In this document: in pieces, positions 27,601 through 37,142 of the stretch | How the letters are laid out: each line of letters opens with the position of its first letter | Position numbering within the stretch: the first letter of the stretch is position 1 | Source: Candidatus Poribacteria bacterium | Lineage (GTDB): Bacteria; Poribacteria; WGA-4E; WGA-3G | Direction: 5' to 3' | Assembly: GCA_022828145.1 (NCBI GenBank) | Contig: JAJEJA010000019.1 | Location: forward strand, 1-64,000 | DNA: 64,000 nucleotides | Position numbers and translations under genes: made by a program | Notes under the pieces: model-generated | What the model saw: only the letters and a program-made list of their open reading frames with translations | Told to the model about the DNA's origin: nothing | Database searches by the model: none

Positions 27601-27915
27601 AGACTCCTCAGAGGCAGTATCGGTTCAACTTATTCGCCGTCTTGAAAACTGTCATTGATTTCGTGTTGTTCTATTCTAACATTATAGAAGAAAAATATGT
27701 TGAAAAAATGAAACACACCAGTTTCGTTAATGGAGACTTGGCTAACCCTCTATCCGGTCTACGATATAAAATCCGAGTAACTGTCCAAGTAACTGGCATT
27801 ATGCGAAAAATCAATAAAACTAAATCATCAATGACAGCTACACCAAGACAGAACCAGGTATTGGAATAGAGGCAGGCAAATACCTTAGTGATACTTGCTT
27901 CAACAAGGAGGATAA

Positions 27916-30900
27916 ATGAGAATATTACTACCCGTTTGCTGTGTGATTTTAATCCTAACATCTTGTATTCCACCGGATGAGTCACCCCAAAAAGTGGCAC
28001 GTAACATTTCTATCAAAGTCGCCACAGAAATTGGGCACGATTTTGCCGAAGGCGGACTCTACGTTCACAAAACTGACGATTTTTTGACCTTACGGTCTTC
28101 ACATTTAATGTCTTCCGAACGTGCTGTTAACCCTATGCAAGTACTTTTTGAAAACATATCTCTTGAGGTAGATGGTGAACTGTTGCAATATCCTATCACA
28201 ATAGGAAAAACTTGGGAATATAGATGGAATTCTAAGAAAGAAACAACTCTGGAGGGTTATGAAACGGTAGAAACTGCACTTGGCACTTTCACAGATTGTC
28301 TCAAGCATAAAACAGTTATCACTGATGCTCACATTGGCAGCAGATTGGAAAAAGAGATAATTAACGGTACCCGTTATTTATGGTTTGCAAAGGGTATTGG
28401 GTTGGTAAAAGTCCGATATGAGCATTCCAACGGAATTAATACTGATGCAGAATTAATTGATTACAAATTAGCGGACGAAAGTAACGAATACTTTCCACTG
28501 AATGTCGGTTCAATATGGACATACAAGTGGAAAAACGACTATTACAATGAGTTCTTCATTGAAGAAGCGCATCTTGACATTAATCGCGAAGATAGAGAAC
28601 TATTTAAAGATGCACTACATCTGACTGTAAAAGTTCAATCTGAATCTGGTCAAGAATTGGGAATAAGAGACTTCTATATCAAAAAAACACGTTCAACTTT
28701 GACAATCAGGCAATCAGGTTCACGAGGTGAAATAAAATCTACTTCGGCTATAGTGTATCCTACAAGTATATTTTCAGACAATATCAGCACTTCATGGCCT
28801 GAACTGTTCCGTTTTCCACTTACTGTTGGAAAAACATGGACTGAAGAAGGATGGTCGAATTCAATTTTAAAGACAACTATTGAACCGTATGAAACTGTTG
28901 AGTGTGCTGCAGGGTCTTTCCAGAAGTGTCTTAAACATAAAACCATTTTCACAAATGCTGAGGCGAAAACTGATTTGAAAAGTTCGCTGATTAATGGGAC
29001 ACGCTATTTATGGTTTGCGAAAGGTGTTGGACTGGTGAAAATGCGCTACGAACACGCAAATGGCGTTATAACAGAAGCTGAATTGATAGACTATAATATA
29101 CCGGGAGAAAGCACTGCCTACTTCCCATTGAATGTTGGTACGACTTGGACTTATAGGTGGTATAACGATTATCAACCCAAACCGCTTATTGAGAAACTAC
29201 TTGTCAGTGATCCTAATGTCCATCCTGAGACACCTCTTAAGAGTGCATCTTATATCGTAACAATTGATGATCCGAAAAAACCCAGCGAAATGCAAATTGA
29301 CTACAGATTGTTCCCTGAAGATCCAAGTCTTGAGAAGTTGATGTTGCGGATTAAAGGTGATAGTGATTATATTCCGCAACACAATCAATATGTTCCTGAT
29401 GAGGAAGAATATGCTTCGAAAAACTACCCAATCATGCGAGGTTTAGTCGTTGAACCTCGATCAATTGGATCCCCTAATTTTACAAGCTATCCTTATCCTG
29501 TTTGGAATATTAAGTTCTTTAAACATGTGAACAAAAATCCTATTACTATAAACTACGAAATATCACAAGAATACAGCAAAAGTTACAAGGATTTCAAGAC
29601 CAAGCGGAATAGGTATACTTCATTTTCTCAGCATCCACCCTATTTCCGAGATGATTGCATGTTCTGGTCAAGTGGTGACTTGTTCATTGTCGGTGGAAGA
29701 AACAGAAATATTAATGTTGAATTCAACCTCCCAGAAGGTTGGCAGGTATTAACTCCTTGGAAAAGAATTGGAACTTCTGGACATCGATTCTCTGTTGAAA
29801 ATCAGGAGGAATTAACGAAGAACTTTTTACTCATTGGAGAACACGTTGAAGTTATTGCACAATCTGGAAAGACAGAAGTTTTAATCGGCATGGGTGGAAG
29901 TCTAAAAGAGTCAAAAGATGAAATGCAACGTACAGTTGAAAAGTTCCTACACGCTTATTCAAAAGTTTTCAATGGTGGTCCCGATGGTCGTGTGATATTT
30001 GTTGTAAACCCCTATGAAGGAAAAGGCGAAAAACGGATGAAAGGTACTGGTCGAAGACGTAGTGTGAGTATTCTAATGGACGATACTTTAGATGCTGATA
30101 CAAAACACGAATGGGGACCTTTCCTTGGACATGAAGTCTTTCATATTTGGAATGGTCTTACTGCACTTACACCTTTTACTTCAAAGGAACGGTGGTTTGC
30201 TGAAGGGGTGACAAATTACTATTCCGATATTACCTCAAAGCAACTCGGTTATTTATCCGAAAACGAGCTCTTTAAACGGTTAGAGAAAGCATGTGAAGCA
30301 TATCTGGATGTACCTCCTGAATATGCAATCGGTGATGATTTTAGGGATAGTAGACTCTTATACGCAGGTGGCAGCCTCGTTGCCGCATCATTAGACTTTC
30401 AAATACGTCTTATGACAAAGAATAGAAAGAATCTCAACGATGTTATGCAACAGATGTATCGTAAGTTTCCTGACAACACTATAGAATACACCCAGCGCGA
30501 TATCATCAGAACCGTCAATAAAGTTTCAGGTAAGGATTTTGACCCGTTCTTTCAAACTTATGTTACAGGCACAGAACGGCTACCACTTGCCGAATACTTC
30601 AACTATGCAGGTTTGGATGTGCAGATAGAATACAGCGAAGCATTACCAACTGACGATTATGTTTTTGATGTACTGAAGGCAAGTATAAAAAACAAAAGTT
30701 GGCGTTTAATTTCTGTAAACGGTACAGAGATCGATTCTTTTGATGATCTACGCGAAAGTGCTAAGACGTGGAAATCTGGTGACATTCTTGATGTAATTAT
30801 TGAAGAGGATGGAAAAACACTACCACTGTCCATCACCTTAAGCGGAATCGTTGATAATCCACCAACATCAAGGAACGCGAGTGTTAGCATTACGAAAACG

Positions 30901-30957
30901 AAAGAGACAACAAAGTTACAACGCGCTATCTTGGCAAGTATTTTAGGCAGCGAGTAA
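27916..30957 (+). CDS. M61-like peptidase lipoprotein with duplicated N-terminal domain and C-terminal PDZ
   Basis: The 1013-residue protein has a lipoprotein signal (VILILTSCIPP). Two copies of a domain of about 120-130 residues follow (about 76-195 and 293-415), each with LKHKT, INGTRYLWFAKG, GLVK and YFPLNVG..WTY. A beta domain leads into a gluzincin site: His739, Glu740 and His743 in GHEVFHIWNG, then Glu763 in RWFAEGVTNYYSD. This matches the M61 glycyl-aminopeptidase pattern (HExxHxW). A PDZ-like domain closes the protein (about 890-985; ISVNGTEIDSFDDL). AAGGAGG precedes ATG 27916 by 4 nt. It probably acts at the envelope on peptides; the substrate is unknown. Confidence 0.85.
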   Translation: MRILLPVCCVILILTSCIPPDESPQKVARNISIKVATEIGHDFAEGGLYVHKTDDFLTLRSSHLMSSERAVNPMQVLFENISLEVDGELLQYPITIGKTWEYRWNSKKETTLEGYETVETALGTFTDCLKHKTVITDAHIGSRLEKEIINGTRYLWFAKGIGLVKVRYEHSNGINTDAELIDYKLADESNEYFPLNVGSIWTYKWKNDYYNEFFIEEAHLDINREDRELFKDALHLTVKVQSESGQELGIRDFYIKKTRSTLTIRQSGSRGEIKSTSAIVYPTSIFSDNISTSWPELFRFPLTVGKTWTEEGWSNSILKTTIEPYETVECAAGSFQKCLKHKTIFTNAEAKTDLKSSLINGTRYLWFAKGVGLVKMRYEHANGVITEAELIDYNIPGESTAYFPLNVGTTWTYRWYNDYQPKPLIEKLLVSDPNVHPETPLKSASYIVTIDDPKKPSEMQIDYRLFPEDPSLEKLMLRIKGDSDYIPQHNQYVPDEEEYASKNYPIMRGLVVEPRSIGSPNFTSYPYPVWNIKFFKHVNKNPITINYEISQEYSKSYKDFKTKRNRYTSFSQHPPYFRDDCMFWSSGDLFIVGGRNRNINVEFNLPEGWQVLTPWKRIGTSGHRFSVENQEELTKNFLLIGEHVEVIAQSGKTEVLIGMGGSLKESKDEMQRTVEKFLHAYSKVFNGGPDGRVIFVVNPYEGKGEKRMKGTGRRRSVSILMDDTLDADTKHEWGPFLGHEVFHIWNGLTALTPFTSKERWFAEGVTNYYSDITSKQLGYLSENELFKRLEKACEAYLDVPPEYAIGDDFRDSRLLYAGGSLVAASLDFQIRLMTKNRKNLNDVMQQMYRKFPDNTIEYTQRDIIRTVNKVSGKDFDPFFQTYVTGTERLPLAEYFNYAGLDVQIEYSEALPTDDYVFDVLKASIKNKSWRLISVNGTEIDSFDDLRESAKTWKSGDILDVIIEEDGKTLPLSITLSGIVDNPPTSRNASVSITKTKETTKLQRAILASILGSE

Positions 30958-30978
30958 ATTTAGGCGTTCCTATCTTTG

Positions 30979-31041
30979 AGGTGCGATTAGGAAATCGCAC
31001 CTACCAGGGATGTAAAAGTAATTATAGATTTCACTATAACG
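30979..31041. repeat. Intergenic hairpin plus conserved 37-nt tail
   Basis: The palindrome AGGTGCGATTAGGAAATCGCACCT (30979-31002; - strand apex TTTCCTAA) is followed by a tail starting CTACCAGGGATGTAAAAG and ending TTTCACTATA. The same tail, with one difference, follows the hairpin at 34981-35001. The element sits in the gap between two convergent genes and reaches the end of the sigma-WD40 gene. Confidence 0.75.
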
Positions 31042-31042
31042 T

Positions 31043-34000
31043 CTATTTCTGGAAATCTTCAATGTCCCAAATCAGAGCAGTTCCATCCCAACTGCCACTA
31101 ACAAGTGTGTTTCCATCAGGACTAAACGCAACACATCTTATAGCTTCTGTGTGTCCAGTTAAAGTTGTAATGACTTCAGTTGTCGGGATATCCCATAGAA
31201 TGATCTTCTTATCATTACCGCCACTGGCAAGGATAGTACCGTCAGGACTGAAGGCAACACTAAGTACTGACCCCGTATGTCCCTCCAATGTTTCGATTTT
31301 TTCACCAGTAGTTGCATGCCATAAAAGAACTTGATCAGTATGTCCAGAAGCAAGTATACTTCCGAAAGGATGTAGTGTTAGGCATTGTAAATTTTTAGGT
31401 GTTTCTATTTCTGTATATTCTTCTGTCAACACATCCCATAATACTATAGTATCATAACTGGCAGAGATAAGCGTTTGACCATCAGAACTATAGACGACAC
31501 CGTTTATGTATGCGTAAAAGTTAGTTTTGTTACCGTTCTTCTGATGTGCAGTAATCCGTTTTTTTTCTGTCCTTGTAAGTGAATCCCATAGTATCACTAA
31601 TCCATCACGTGCACCACTTGCGATAGTTTCACCATCAGGACTGTAGGCAATACTCTCAATTGCATCGGTATGTCCTTCAAGAATGGCTGTTTGCTGTCCA
31701 GTATTTACATCCCACAGCTCAACGTTGTCCTCCAAACCACCCGTTGCTATTTGGCTGCCATTCGAACTAAAGACGACAGTCTGAGGTGCACGAGTTCTCC
31801 CGATAACAGATTTCAACGCATAAGTCGTGGAATCCCATAAGCGAGCGGCAAATCTTCCACCAGTCGTAACAAAGGTTTTTCCATCTGGACTGAAATCAAT
31901 ACCTGCGACATTCTCAATAAAACCGTTAGAAATCTCTTTGACTTCACCACTGTCCTTGTTCCAAATACGGACACTGCCATCAACACCGCCACTGACAATT
32001 TTTTCCCCATTGGGATAGAATTGCGCAGTTGCTACTATGCCTTCATGACCGACATAGACATTGCTTATTTCTTTATCTTCAAGATTATACTTATGTAGAC
32101 CATTTCGACCTGCAGCAAGGATGCTTTTTCCATCAGAACTATACGACATATCTGCTATTGAACCGTCATCAGTGTATATAGTAGACTGTTCATTCGTGTT
32201 TATATTCCATAAGATAATCTCATAGTCTCTACCTGCACATGCAAGCGTATTGCCATCTGGACTAAACGCTAAACTCCATACCTTAAACAGATTGAGTGAT
32301 CTGATTTTTGTACCAGTATTTACATCCCACAGAAACACACGTTTATCATTACCACCAGAAGCAAGATAAGTTCCATCCGGATTGAAGACAAGTCTATTGA
32401 CCAGACCTTTATGCCCTTTTAGTTCTGCCTTCTGTTTATGTGAAGCAACATCTATTAATATCACAAGCGAATTATCACCGGTGCATGCAAGTGTTTTGCC
32501 ATCTGGACTGAACATCATACTAAGGGCTCGTCCGAGAAATGCAATTGGAATTGCTTGTATCCGTGAAGTTTTGACATTTATAAGATTAATCACGCCATCT
32601 GTTCCAACTGCAAGCATATTGCTATCAGGACTGAAGGTCACTGTATTGACAACACCCGTATCAAAACTAAATTTGTTCTGCTGGTCACCAGTGTCAGCAT
32701 TGTACAATGTTACACTCTCGTCAAATCCACCACTTGCGATTATGTTACCATCTGGACTCACTGCAACACTTTTCACGGCATCTTCACTGACAGGACTCAA
32801 TGTCGTAATTGGATGTGCATTGGCAATGTCCCACAGATAGATTTCATGGTCAGATGCACTTGCAAGCGTCATGCCATCAGGACTAAAGGCGACACTGATA
32901 ACGGGGCGATCAAATTCGGCATGGACACCTATTCTTTGACCTGTGTCAGCATCATACAGCGATGTCCTTCCTAACCCTCCAACAGCAAGTAATCTACTAT
33001 CAGGACTGAAGGCTGCACTCCATGAAGCCCAAGCATATAGATTCTTATTCGTTTTGCTATCGGGTAGGTGTTGAATATCCCATAGTAGTAAATGATCTTT
33101 TTTATTGCTGGTACATGCGATTTTTTTACCATCAGGACTGAAGGCTATACCGTTCATATCATCATCATCGACTTTTACCGTGGCTATCTCCTCACCTGTT
33201 CCGACATTTATGAGATATATTGTTTTGCTTCTTGTTATGTCAGTACCTTCAATGAGTAGAGATTGGCCATCAGGACTGAATTCTATACCGTCAATACTGC
33301 GTGATCTTAAATTACCAATTTCCTTTTTAATACCTGTATTGATGTCAAATAGATATGTTCTGCCACTCTCAAAGCCACCAGCAATTGTCTTTCCATCAGG
33401 ACTGAAGGCTACACACTTCACATCCCAACTATCATTACTAATTAGCACTGATTCTTGCGTATGATCCGACATGTCCCAAACAACTATATTCTTTCCACTC
33501 CCCGCTGCGAGCAAACTACCATCAGCATTAAAGTCAATACATTTTATGCTATCTGTATGCGGTCCGACCAATGCAATCTCTTGATTGGTATTTGTGTCAT
33601 ATATCCATATTCCAATATTAGAAGCAACAGCAAGTTGTTTGCCACTTGGAGAGAACTGAATCTCTGTAATCTCACCTTTTCCCAAACGCGCTTTCGCTTT
33701 TTTGGGTATTTCCCACTGTGTATAATCCTTCATTGTTTCCTCTGTTTGTATATCTGCAGTTAAAGTGGTAATGTTACTGTTTTGCTGTTCTTCAGGATTA
33801 TTCAGATTTGCCAATGCGTTAGTATTTTTGATTTGCATTCGCACATGTGGCTCAGTTTCTAAGTTTGCAACTATGTGTGCTTCTATGACCTCAACCGATG
33901 TCTCTGCAATTGCATCTAAACTGTAAGGTTTTTGAAAACGAGTCAAGAATACACTATTTCCAAAACCGAGTATTAGCAACACGACTGCTAACGTGGAGGC

Positions 34001-34678
34001 TGCGATTGCCCACGGGACTAAAGGTTTACTACTCGTCGTTGTTGCAGGTTTGATACGCGAAATCTCACGCATGATGTTATCTGTCAGATTCGGTGTGATT
34101 TGGAAATTGTCTAAAGCCTCTCTTATCACCGGTTCCTCTTTCTGTAAACGTTGCTGTGCCCGACGGAGACGGCTTTTTATTGTATTCGCTGACACACCTA
34201 AAAAAGCACCGATTTCTGTGCATGACATATCACCTAAATAGTGTAATGTCATCACAGTGCGTTCGCTTTCTCCAAGTTTCGCAAGCAATTTCTGGACAAC
34301 ATTGCGTTGTGTTTCTCCGGTGATCCGATTGTTTTCAGTTAAGATATATTCAGAATAGGTTGCTTCTTCATCTACAGTATTATCTATATTGTCCTGCAGC
34401 TGAGCCCGTATATGCTTATTACGCAACCATGTGCTGCAAAGATTTGAAGCAATTACATAGAGCCAACTTGCGAAACGTTGCGGTTTTTTCAACGTTTTGA
34501 GCCGCTGATGTGCTCTTATGAACGTATCCTGTGTTATCTCCTCTGCAAAATGAAAATCTCCGATCTTCCGCCATGCAAGTGTGTGAACCTGTTTTTGATA
34601 TTTTTCTACAAGTTCTGCAAACGCAGTATCATCACCATCAAGGGTATGTTGAATTAATTGGGCATCACTGTTTCTCAT
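31043..34678 (-). CDS. ECF sigma factor fused through a membrane anchor to about 20 WD40 repeats
   Basis: The 1211-residue protein begins with a complete ECF sigma factor. Region 2 is residues 6-90 (EEITQDTFIRAHQRL, ASWLYVIASNLCSTWLR) and region 4 is about 124-180, with the helix-turn-helix CTEIGAFLGVSANTIKSRLR. A single membrane segment follows (about 221-240, VPWAIAASTLAVVLLILGFG). A linker leads to WD40 repeats from about 330 to the end, with FSPDGK/LWD motifs at about 42-residue spacing. One membrane span should put sigma and propeller on opposite sides, so the propellers may sense an envelope signal. GGAGGT lies 6 nt before the ATG. An ECF-like promoter is at 34708-34738. An internal ATG at 33733 (residue 316), preceded by AGAGGAA, could start a soluble WD40 form. 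Confidence 0.9.
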   Translation of the reverse strand: MRNSDAQLIQHTLDGDDTAFAELVEKYQKQVHTLAWRKIGDFHFAEEITQDTFIRAHQRLKTLKKPQRFASWLYVIASNLCSTWLRNKHIRAQLQDNIDNTVDEEATYSEYILTENNRITGETQRNVVQKLLAKLGESERTVMTLHYLGDMSCTEIGAFLGVSANTIKSRLRRAQQRLQKEEPVIREALDNFQITPNLTDNIMREISRIKPATTTSSKPLVPWAIAASTLAVVLLILGFGNSVFLTRFQKPYSLDAIAETSVEVIEAHIVANLETEPHVRMQIKNTNALANLNNPEEQQNSNITTLTADIQTEETMKDYTQWEIPKKAKARLGKGEITEIQFSPSGKQLAVASNIGIWIYDTNTNQEIALVGPHTDSIKCIDFNADGSLLAAGSGKNIVVWDMSDHTQESVLISNDSWDVKCVAFSPDGKTIAGGFESGRTYLFDINTGIKKEIGNLRSRSIDGIEFSPDGQSLLIEGTDITRSKTIYLINVGTGEEIATVKVDDDDMNGIAFSPDGKKIACTSNKKDHLLLWDIQHLPDSKTNKNLYAWASWSAAFSPDSRLLAVGGLGRTSLYDADTGQRIGVHAEFDRPVISVAFSPDGMTLASASDHEIYLWDIANAHPITTLSPVSEDAVKSVAVSPDGNIIASGGFDESVTLYNADTGDQQNKFSFDTGVVNTVTFSPDSNMLAVGTDGVINLINVKTSRIQAIPIAFLGRALSMMFSPDGKTLACTGDNSLVILIDVASHKQKAELKGHKGLVNRLVFNPDGTYLASGGNDKRVFLWDVNTGTKIRSLNLFKVWSLAFSPDGNTLACAGRDYEIILWNINTNEQSTIYTDDGSIADMSYSSDGKSILAAGRNGLHKYNLEDKEISNVYVGHEGIVATAQFYPNGEKIVSGGVDGSVRIWNKDSGEVKEISNGFIENVAGIDFSPDGKTFVTTGGRFAARLWDSTTYALKSVIGRTRAPQTVVFSSNGSQIATGGLEDNVELWDVNTGQQTAILEGHTDAIESIAYSPDGETIASGARDGLVILWDSLTRTEKKRITAHQKNGNKTNFYAYINGVVYSSDGQTLISASYDTIVLWDVLTEEYTEIETPKNLQCLTLHPFGSILASGHTDQVLLWHATTGEKIETLEGHTGSVLSVAFSPDGTILASGGNDKKIILWDIPTTEVITTLTGHTEAIRCVAFSPDGNTLVSGSWDGTALIWDIEDFQK

Positions 34679-34707
34679 GGATTACCTCCGTTATTACCTT
34701 TTGCTTA

Positions 34708-34738
34708 TATGACAACACTAAAGGATTAAACGGGTGCA
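34708..34738 (-). promoter_or_regulatory. Putative ECF promoter of the sigma-WD40 gene, copy 1
   Basis: On the - strand TGCACCCG (34731-34738) is followed after exactly 17 nt by GTCATA (34708-34713), 30 nt before the start codon. The same element with the same spacing precedes three other sigma-bearing starts (44586, 48509, 52317). This supports a shared, probably autoregulated promoter. Confidence 0.65.
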
Positions 34739-34910
34739 TAATTCTGCAAATTATCACGTGTTCAGATATGAGGCATAAGATAAAGAAAGTAACTGAACTA
34801 TTTTCAATTAAAAACGGTGTCTGTATGTCTAAATCTTGTCCGTAGCGACTTGGATTATGATAACTCACGGATACATCTTATAGTAAAATATAAAAATATG
34901 TGAACACCCC

Positions 34911-35036
34911 GGTAGGTGCGGTTTCCTAACCGCACGGGTATTCTCGGATCCAGCAGAATACGCGATTGGTATTCTGCATTGGTTAGGAAACCGCACCTAC
35001 CAGGGATGTAAAAGTAATTAGAGATTTCACTATATA
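34911..35036. repeat. Compound intergenic palindrome with 37-nt tail
   Basis: A hairpin unit GGTAGGTGCGGTTTCCTAAC (continuing CGCAC, 34911-34935) and its inverse copy (34981-35001) flank a separate perfect hairpin, GCAGAATAC...GTATTCTGC (34953-34977). The outer units are inverted, so the whole region can fold into a cruciform. The tail at about 34998-35036 matches the one at 31002-31041. The remainder of the 362-nt gap 34679-35040 holds the sigma gene leader and promoter. Confidence 0.75.
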
Positions 35037-35040
35037 CAAT

Positions 35041-35841
35041 TTATGACTTCCAAATACCTAATAATGCAAGTAGTGATAGGTTAGGGAATAGAAGCGGGGC
35101 AAACAACGGCGCACCATACAACAACTTTTCTGTCTCTCTTAGTGCTGGCACATGCAAATCAGCTACAAGATGTAAGAAAAAACCGGCAACGCCAACGATA
35201 ATGTTCAGAGATAAGACGGTGATACAGAACGGAATAAAACGCTGCTTTTGCTGCATGCATAGCAGCGTCCCTAAGCTGGTAACAGCGAGTGCACTCGTAA
35301 TCACAGGTAGCCACTCCGTGATATTGAAAAACCCGTTTTGTGCATGGTCCAATACAGCAAGAATAAAGTTGCCACACCATCCACATAAGGCTAAAAGCAG
35401 TACCCACTTTACCCATTCTGGTTCGCTATCTGGTATCAGATTATTCAGTAATAAAAGTAAGCCGATACCTGTATAAGCCAACGGTGCAACAAAAGGTGCT
35501 GCATACACGATATTTTTGAGAGAAGCGTCCGAAAAAAAGTGACTACTGAGATGAAATAGCATACCTGCTATGCCGATACAGATTGCACTCCACCCGAAAC
35601 AGGTTCGACACCAATTTAACCAATGCGACTTACCGGTAATGAGGACGCACGCTAACACACAAAAAGAAATAAGTGAAAAATAGATGGGTAACCATTCAAC
35701 TGTTTGCGTAAATCCGCCGACAGCATGTGCGATATATACATCTAATGCTAAAAAAGCAAGATTGAGAATGATGAAAATGTCAAGTAATCGTGTTGCGGCA
35801 CCATCACTGTTTCGCAGATTTGCTCCGAAGTTCTTTAGCAA
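35041..35841 (-). CDS. Internally duplicated membrane protein paired with the HAO-like cytochrome
   Basis: The 266-residue protein has about seven membrane segments and an evident internal duplication. Half one has AHAVGGFTQTVEWLPIYF and later GIAGMLFHLSSHF plus YAAPFVAPLAY. Half two has DHAQNGFFNITEWLPVIT and later GVAGFFLHLVADLH plus YGAPLFAPLLF. The paired histidines near each membrane boundary could be heme-b or metal ligands. Its start overlaps the cytochrome gene by 38 nt, so the two are tightly coupled. A natural reading is a membrane anchor or quinone-linked electron partner for the cytochrome, but that is inference. I know no named family for it. Confidence 0.75.
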   Translation of the reverse strand: MLKNFGANLRNSDGAATRLLDIFIILNLAFLALDVYIAHAVGGFTQTVEWLPIYFSLISFCVLACVLITGKSHWLNWCRTCFGWSAICIGIAGMLFHLSSHFFSDASLKNIVYAAPFVAPLAYTGIGLLLLLNNLIPDSEPEWVKWVLLLALCGWCGNFILAVLDHAQNGFFNITEWLPVITSALAVTSLGTLLCMQQKQRFIPFCITVLSLNIIVGVAGFFLHLVADLHVPALRETEKLLYGAPLFAPLLFPNLSLLALLGIWKS

Positions 35842-37039
35842 TTTTTTCTATCTCCGCTGTCTTGTGCAACAGTTCATAGTTGCCGTGCCACTGCACGAAA
35901 TCTGCACCTCCCATAAAAGCACCATGTTTAGCTGTTCGTCCATAATAGTGCCACAAGTCAAAAAACAGGAAATCAATCGGTTCATCAAAGGGAGTTTCTG
36001 TCAACAATCCTTCTTCATGAAGTGATTGCATTAATGTTTGCGCTTCCGATATGACCTTGTTTGTGTCTGCAACGACATCTTCTGCTTCCGTGTAGAATGT
36101 ATCTACTTGTGACCGGGCGTGGCATTTTAAACATACGTCTTTCATTGCATCTTGCGCTTGCTGATAGGTGGGTCGTTTTTCTGATACAGCTGCAAATAGC
36201 CAATATGAAAGGCGTTCTGTGGTATCGTGTGTCACGTTCAACCCGTCTAAACCGCTCAAATGACAAGTTACACAGGTCGGGACAGACATATCTTTGGTCG
36301 TCAGCTTTTTTGGATCAGCATTCAGATTCATGTGTGCTTTTTGCGCGTTATAGAGGACACCATGTTTAGACTCATTATAGATTTCTATTTGTGAATGATC
36401 TGGTCCCATGTGGCATTGTCCGCAGGTTTCGGGTTGCCGCGCTAAAGCAACTGAAGTATTATGCCTTGAGTGGCAATCGGTACATGTTCCAATAGAACCG
36501 TCTTTGTTCGGTTTCCCTATATCGTGGCATCCCATACAGCCGACAAGCGTTGCGCTTTCACCTTCTGCTATTGCTAATGGATTCGCTGGACGGTCAACAG
36601 CACCTTTGTGATATTTCTCTGAAAACGCTATCTGCTCTGCGGTAAAGTCTTTCGCACCCGCGACAGCTGCCCATGCTGGTGCGGCATGCCGACTTCGTAG
36701 AAATTGTTGATACTCCGTTGAATGACACCCGCTACAATTCTTTGCCGTTAGCTCCTTCGCAATCGTAAATCCGCTATGCGGTTTGGTCTCTTGATTGTCT
36801 ACACCCCGATGACAATCCAAACAACTTACACCGTTCTTAGCGTGCTGACTGCTCTCAAATTGATGCACAACTGCAGCAGTTTCGCGGCGATGACATGTTG
36901 CACACTTACCGGTCGCTCGCACAAAATCAGCACTTGGTTGATGTATCTCAACTTGTGGACGGTTCGTATGGAACATTATCACAACGACAACGAGGACTGT
37001 TGCGATAATAACTGAAATAAATATATACTTGAAGGACAT
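35804..37039 (-). CDS. Octaheme cytochrome c of the hydroxylamine oxidoreductase-like family
   Basis: The 411-residue protein has an N-terminal anchor (about 6-22) and eight CxxCH heme sites, at Cys46, Cys73, Cys102, Cys168, Cys186, Cys206, Cys256 and Cys303. The spacing, SKHGVLYNAQKAHMN after heme 6 and the C-terminal GADFVQWHGNYELLH are HAO-family features. Members oxidise hydroxylamine or hydrazine, or reduce nitrite. The catalytic cross-linking tyrosine that marks oxidative enzymes cannot be assigned by eye; Tyr316, nine residues after heme 8, is a candidate. The gene has no CycX/NrfH-type tetraheme neighbour; instead a duplicated membrane protein overlaps its 3' end. The upstream 380-nt gap contains a 16-bp inverted repeat. 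Confidence 0.9.
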   Translation of the reverse strand: MSFKYIFISVIIATVLVVVVIMFHTNRPQVEIHQPSADFVRATGKCATCHRRETAAVVHQFESSQHAKNGVSCLDCHRGVDNQETKPHSGFTIAKELTAKNCSGCHSTEYQQFLRSRHAAPAWAAVAGAKDFTAEQIAFSEKYHKGAVDRPANPLAIAEGESATLVGCMGCHDIGKPNKDGSIGTCTDCHSRHNTSVALARQPETCGQCHMGPDHSQIEIYNESKHGVLYNAQKAHMNLNADPKKLTTKDMSVPTCVTCHLSGLDGLNVTHDTTERLSYWLFAAVSEKRPTYQQAQDAMKDVCLKCHARSQVDTFYTEAEDVVADTNKVISEAQTLMQSLHEEGLLTETPFDEPIDFLFFDLWHYYGRTAKHGAFMGGADFVQWHGNYELLHKTAEIEKIAKELRSKSAKQ

Positions 37040-37080
37040 GTTGACTCCAACATAACACCCTAATTAAACACAAAAAGCGA

Positions 37081-37142
37081 GTTGCTTTTTCTGATGTTCC
37101 ATCTTATTTGACATTGTACCAGAATCCATCAGAAAAAGCAAC
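37081..37142. promoter_or_regulatory. 16-bp perfect inverted repeat between divergent genes
   Basis: GTTGCTTTTTCTGATG (37081-37096) is repeated inverted at 37127-37142, with a 30-nt loop. It starts 41 bp upstream of the HAO-like cytochrome start and lies about 280 bp before the ligase gene. Either a long hairpin in the divergent leader or a two-site operator could explain it. Further along, 37236-37256 is an AT-rich imperfect palindrome (ATGATATAATTATATTATCA). The remainder of 37040-37419 shows nothing else definite. Confidence 0.5.

Noticed and set aside
27642..27869. 75-residue ORF before the M61-like gene
   Set aside because: There is no ribosome site, no recognisable motif, and the region serves as the upstream gap of two divergent genes.
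32382..32840. Antisense ORFs in WD40 genes with repeated PSGL/SGEN motifs
   Set aside because: They are the reverse reading of the recurring FSPDGK codons and carry no independent signal.
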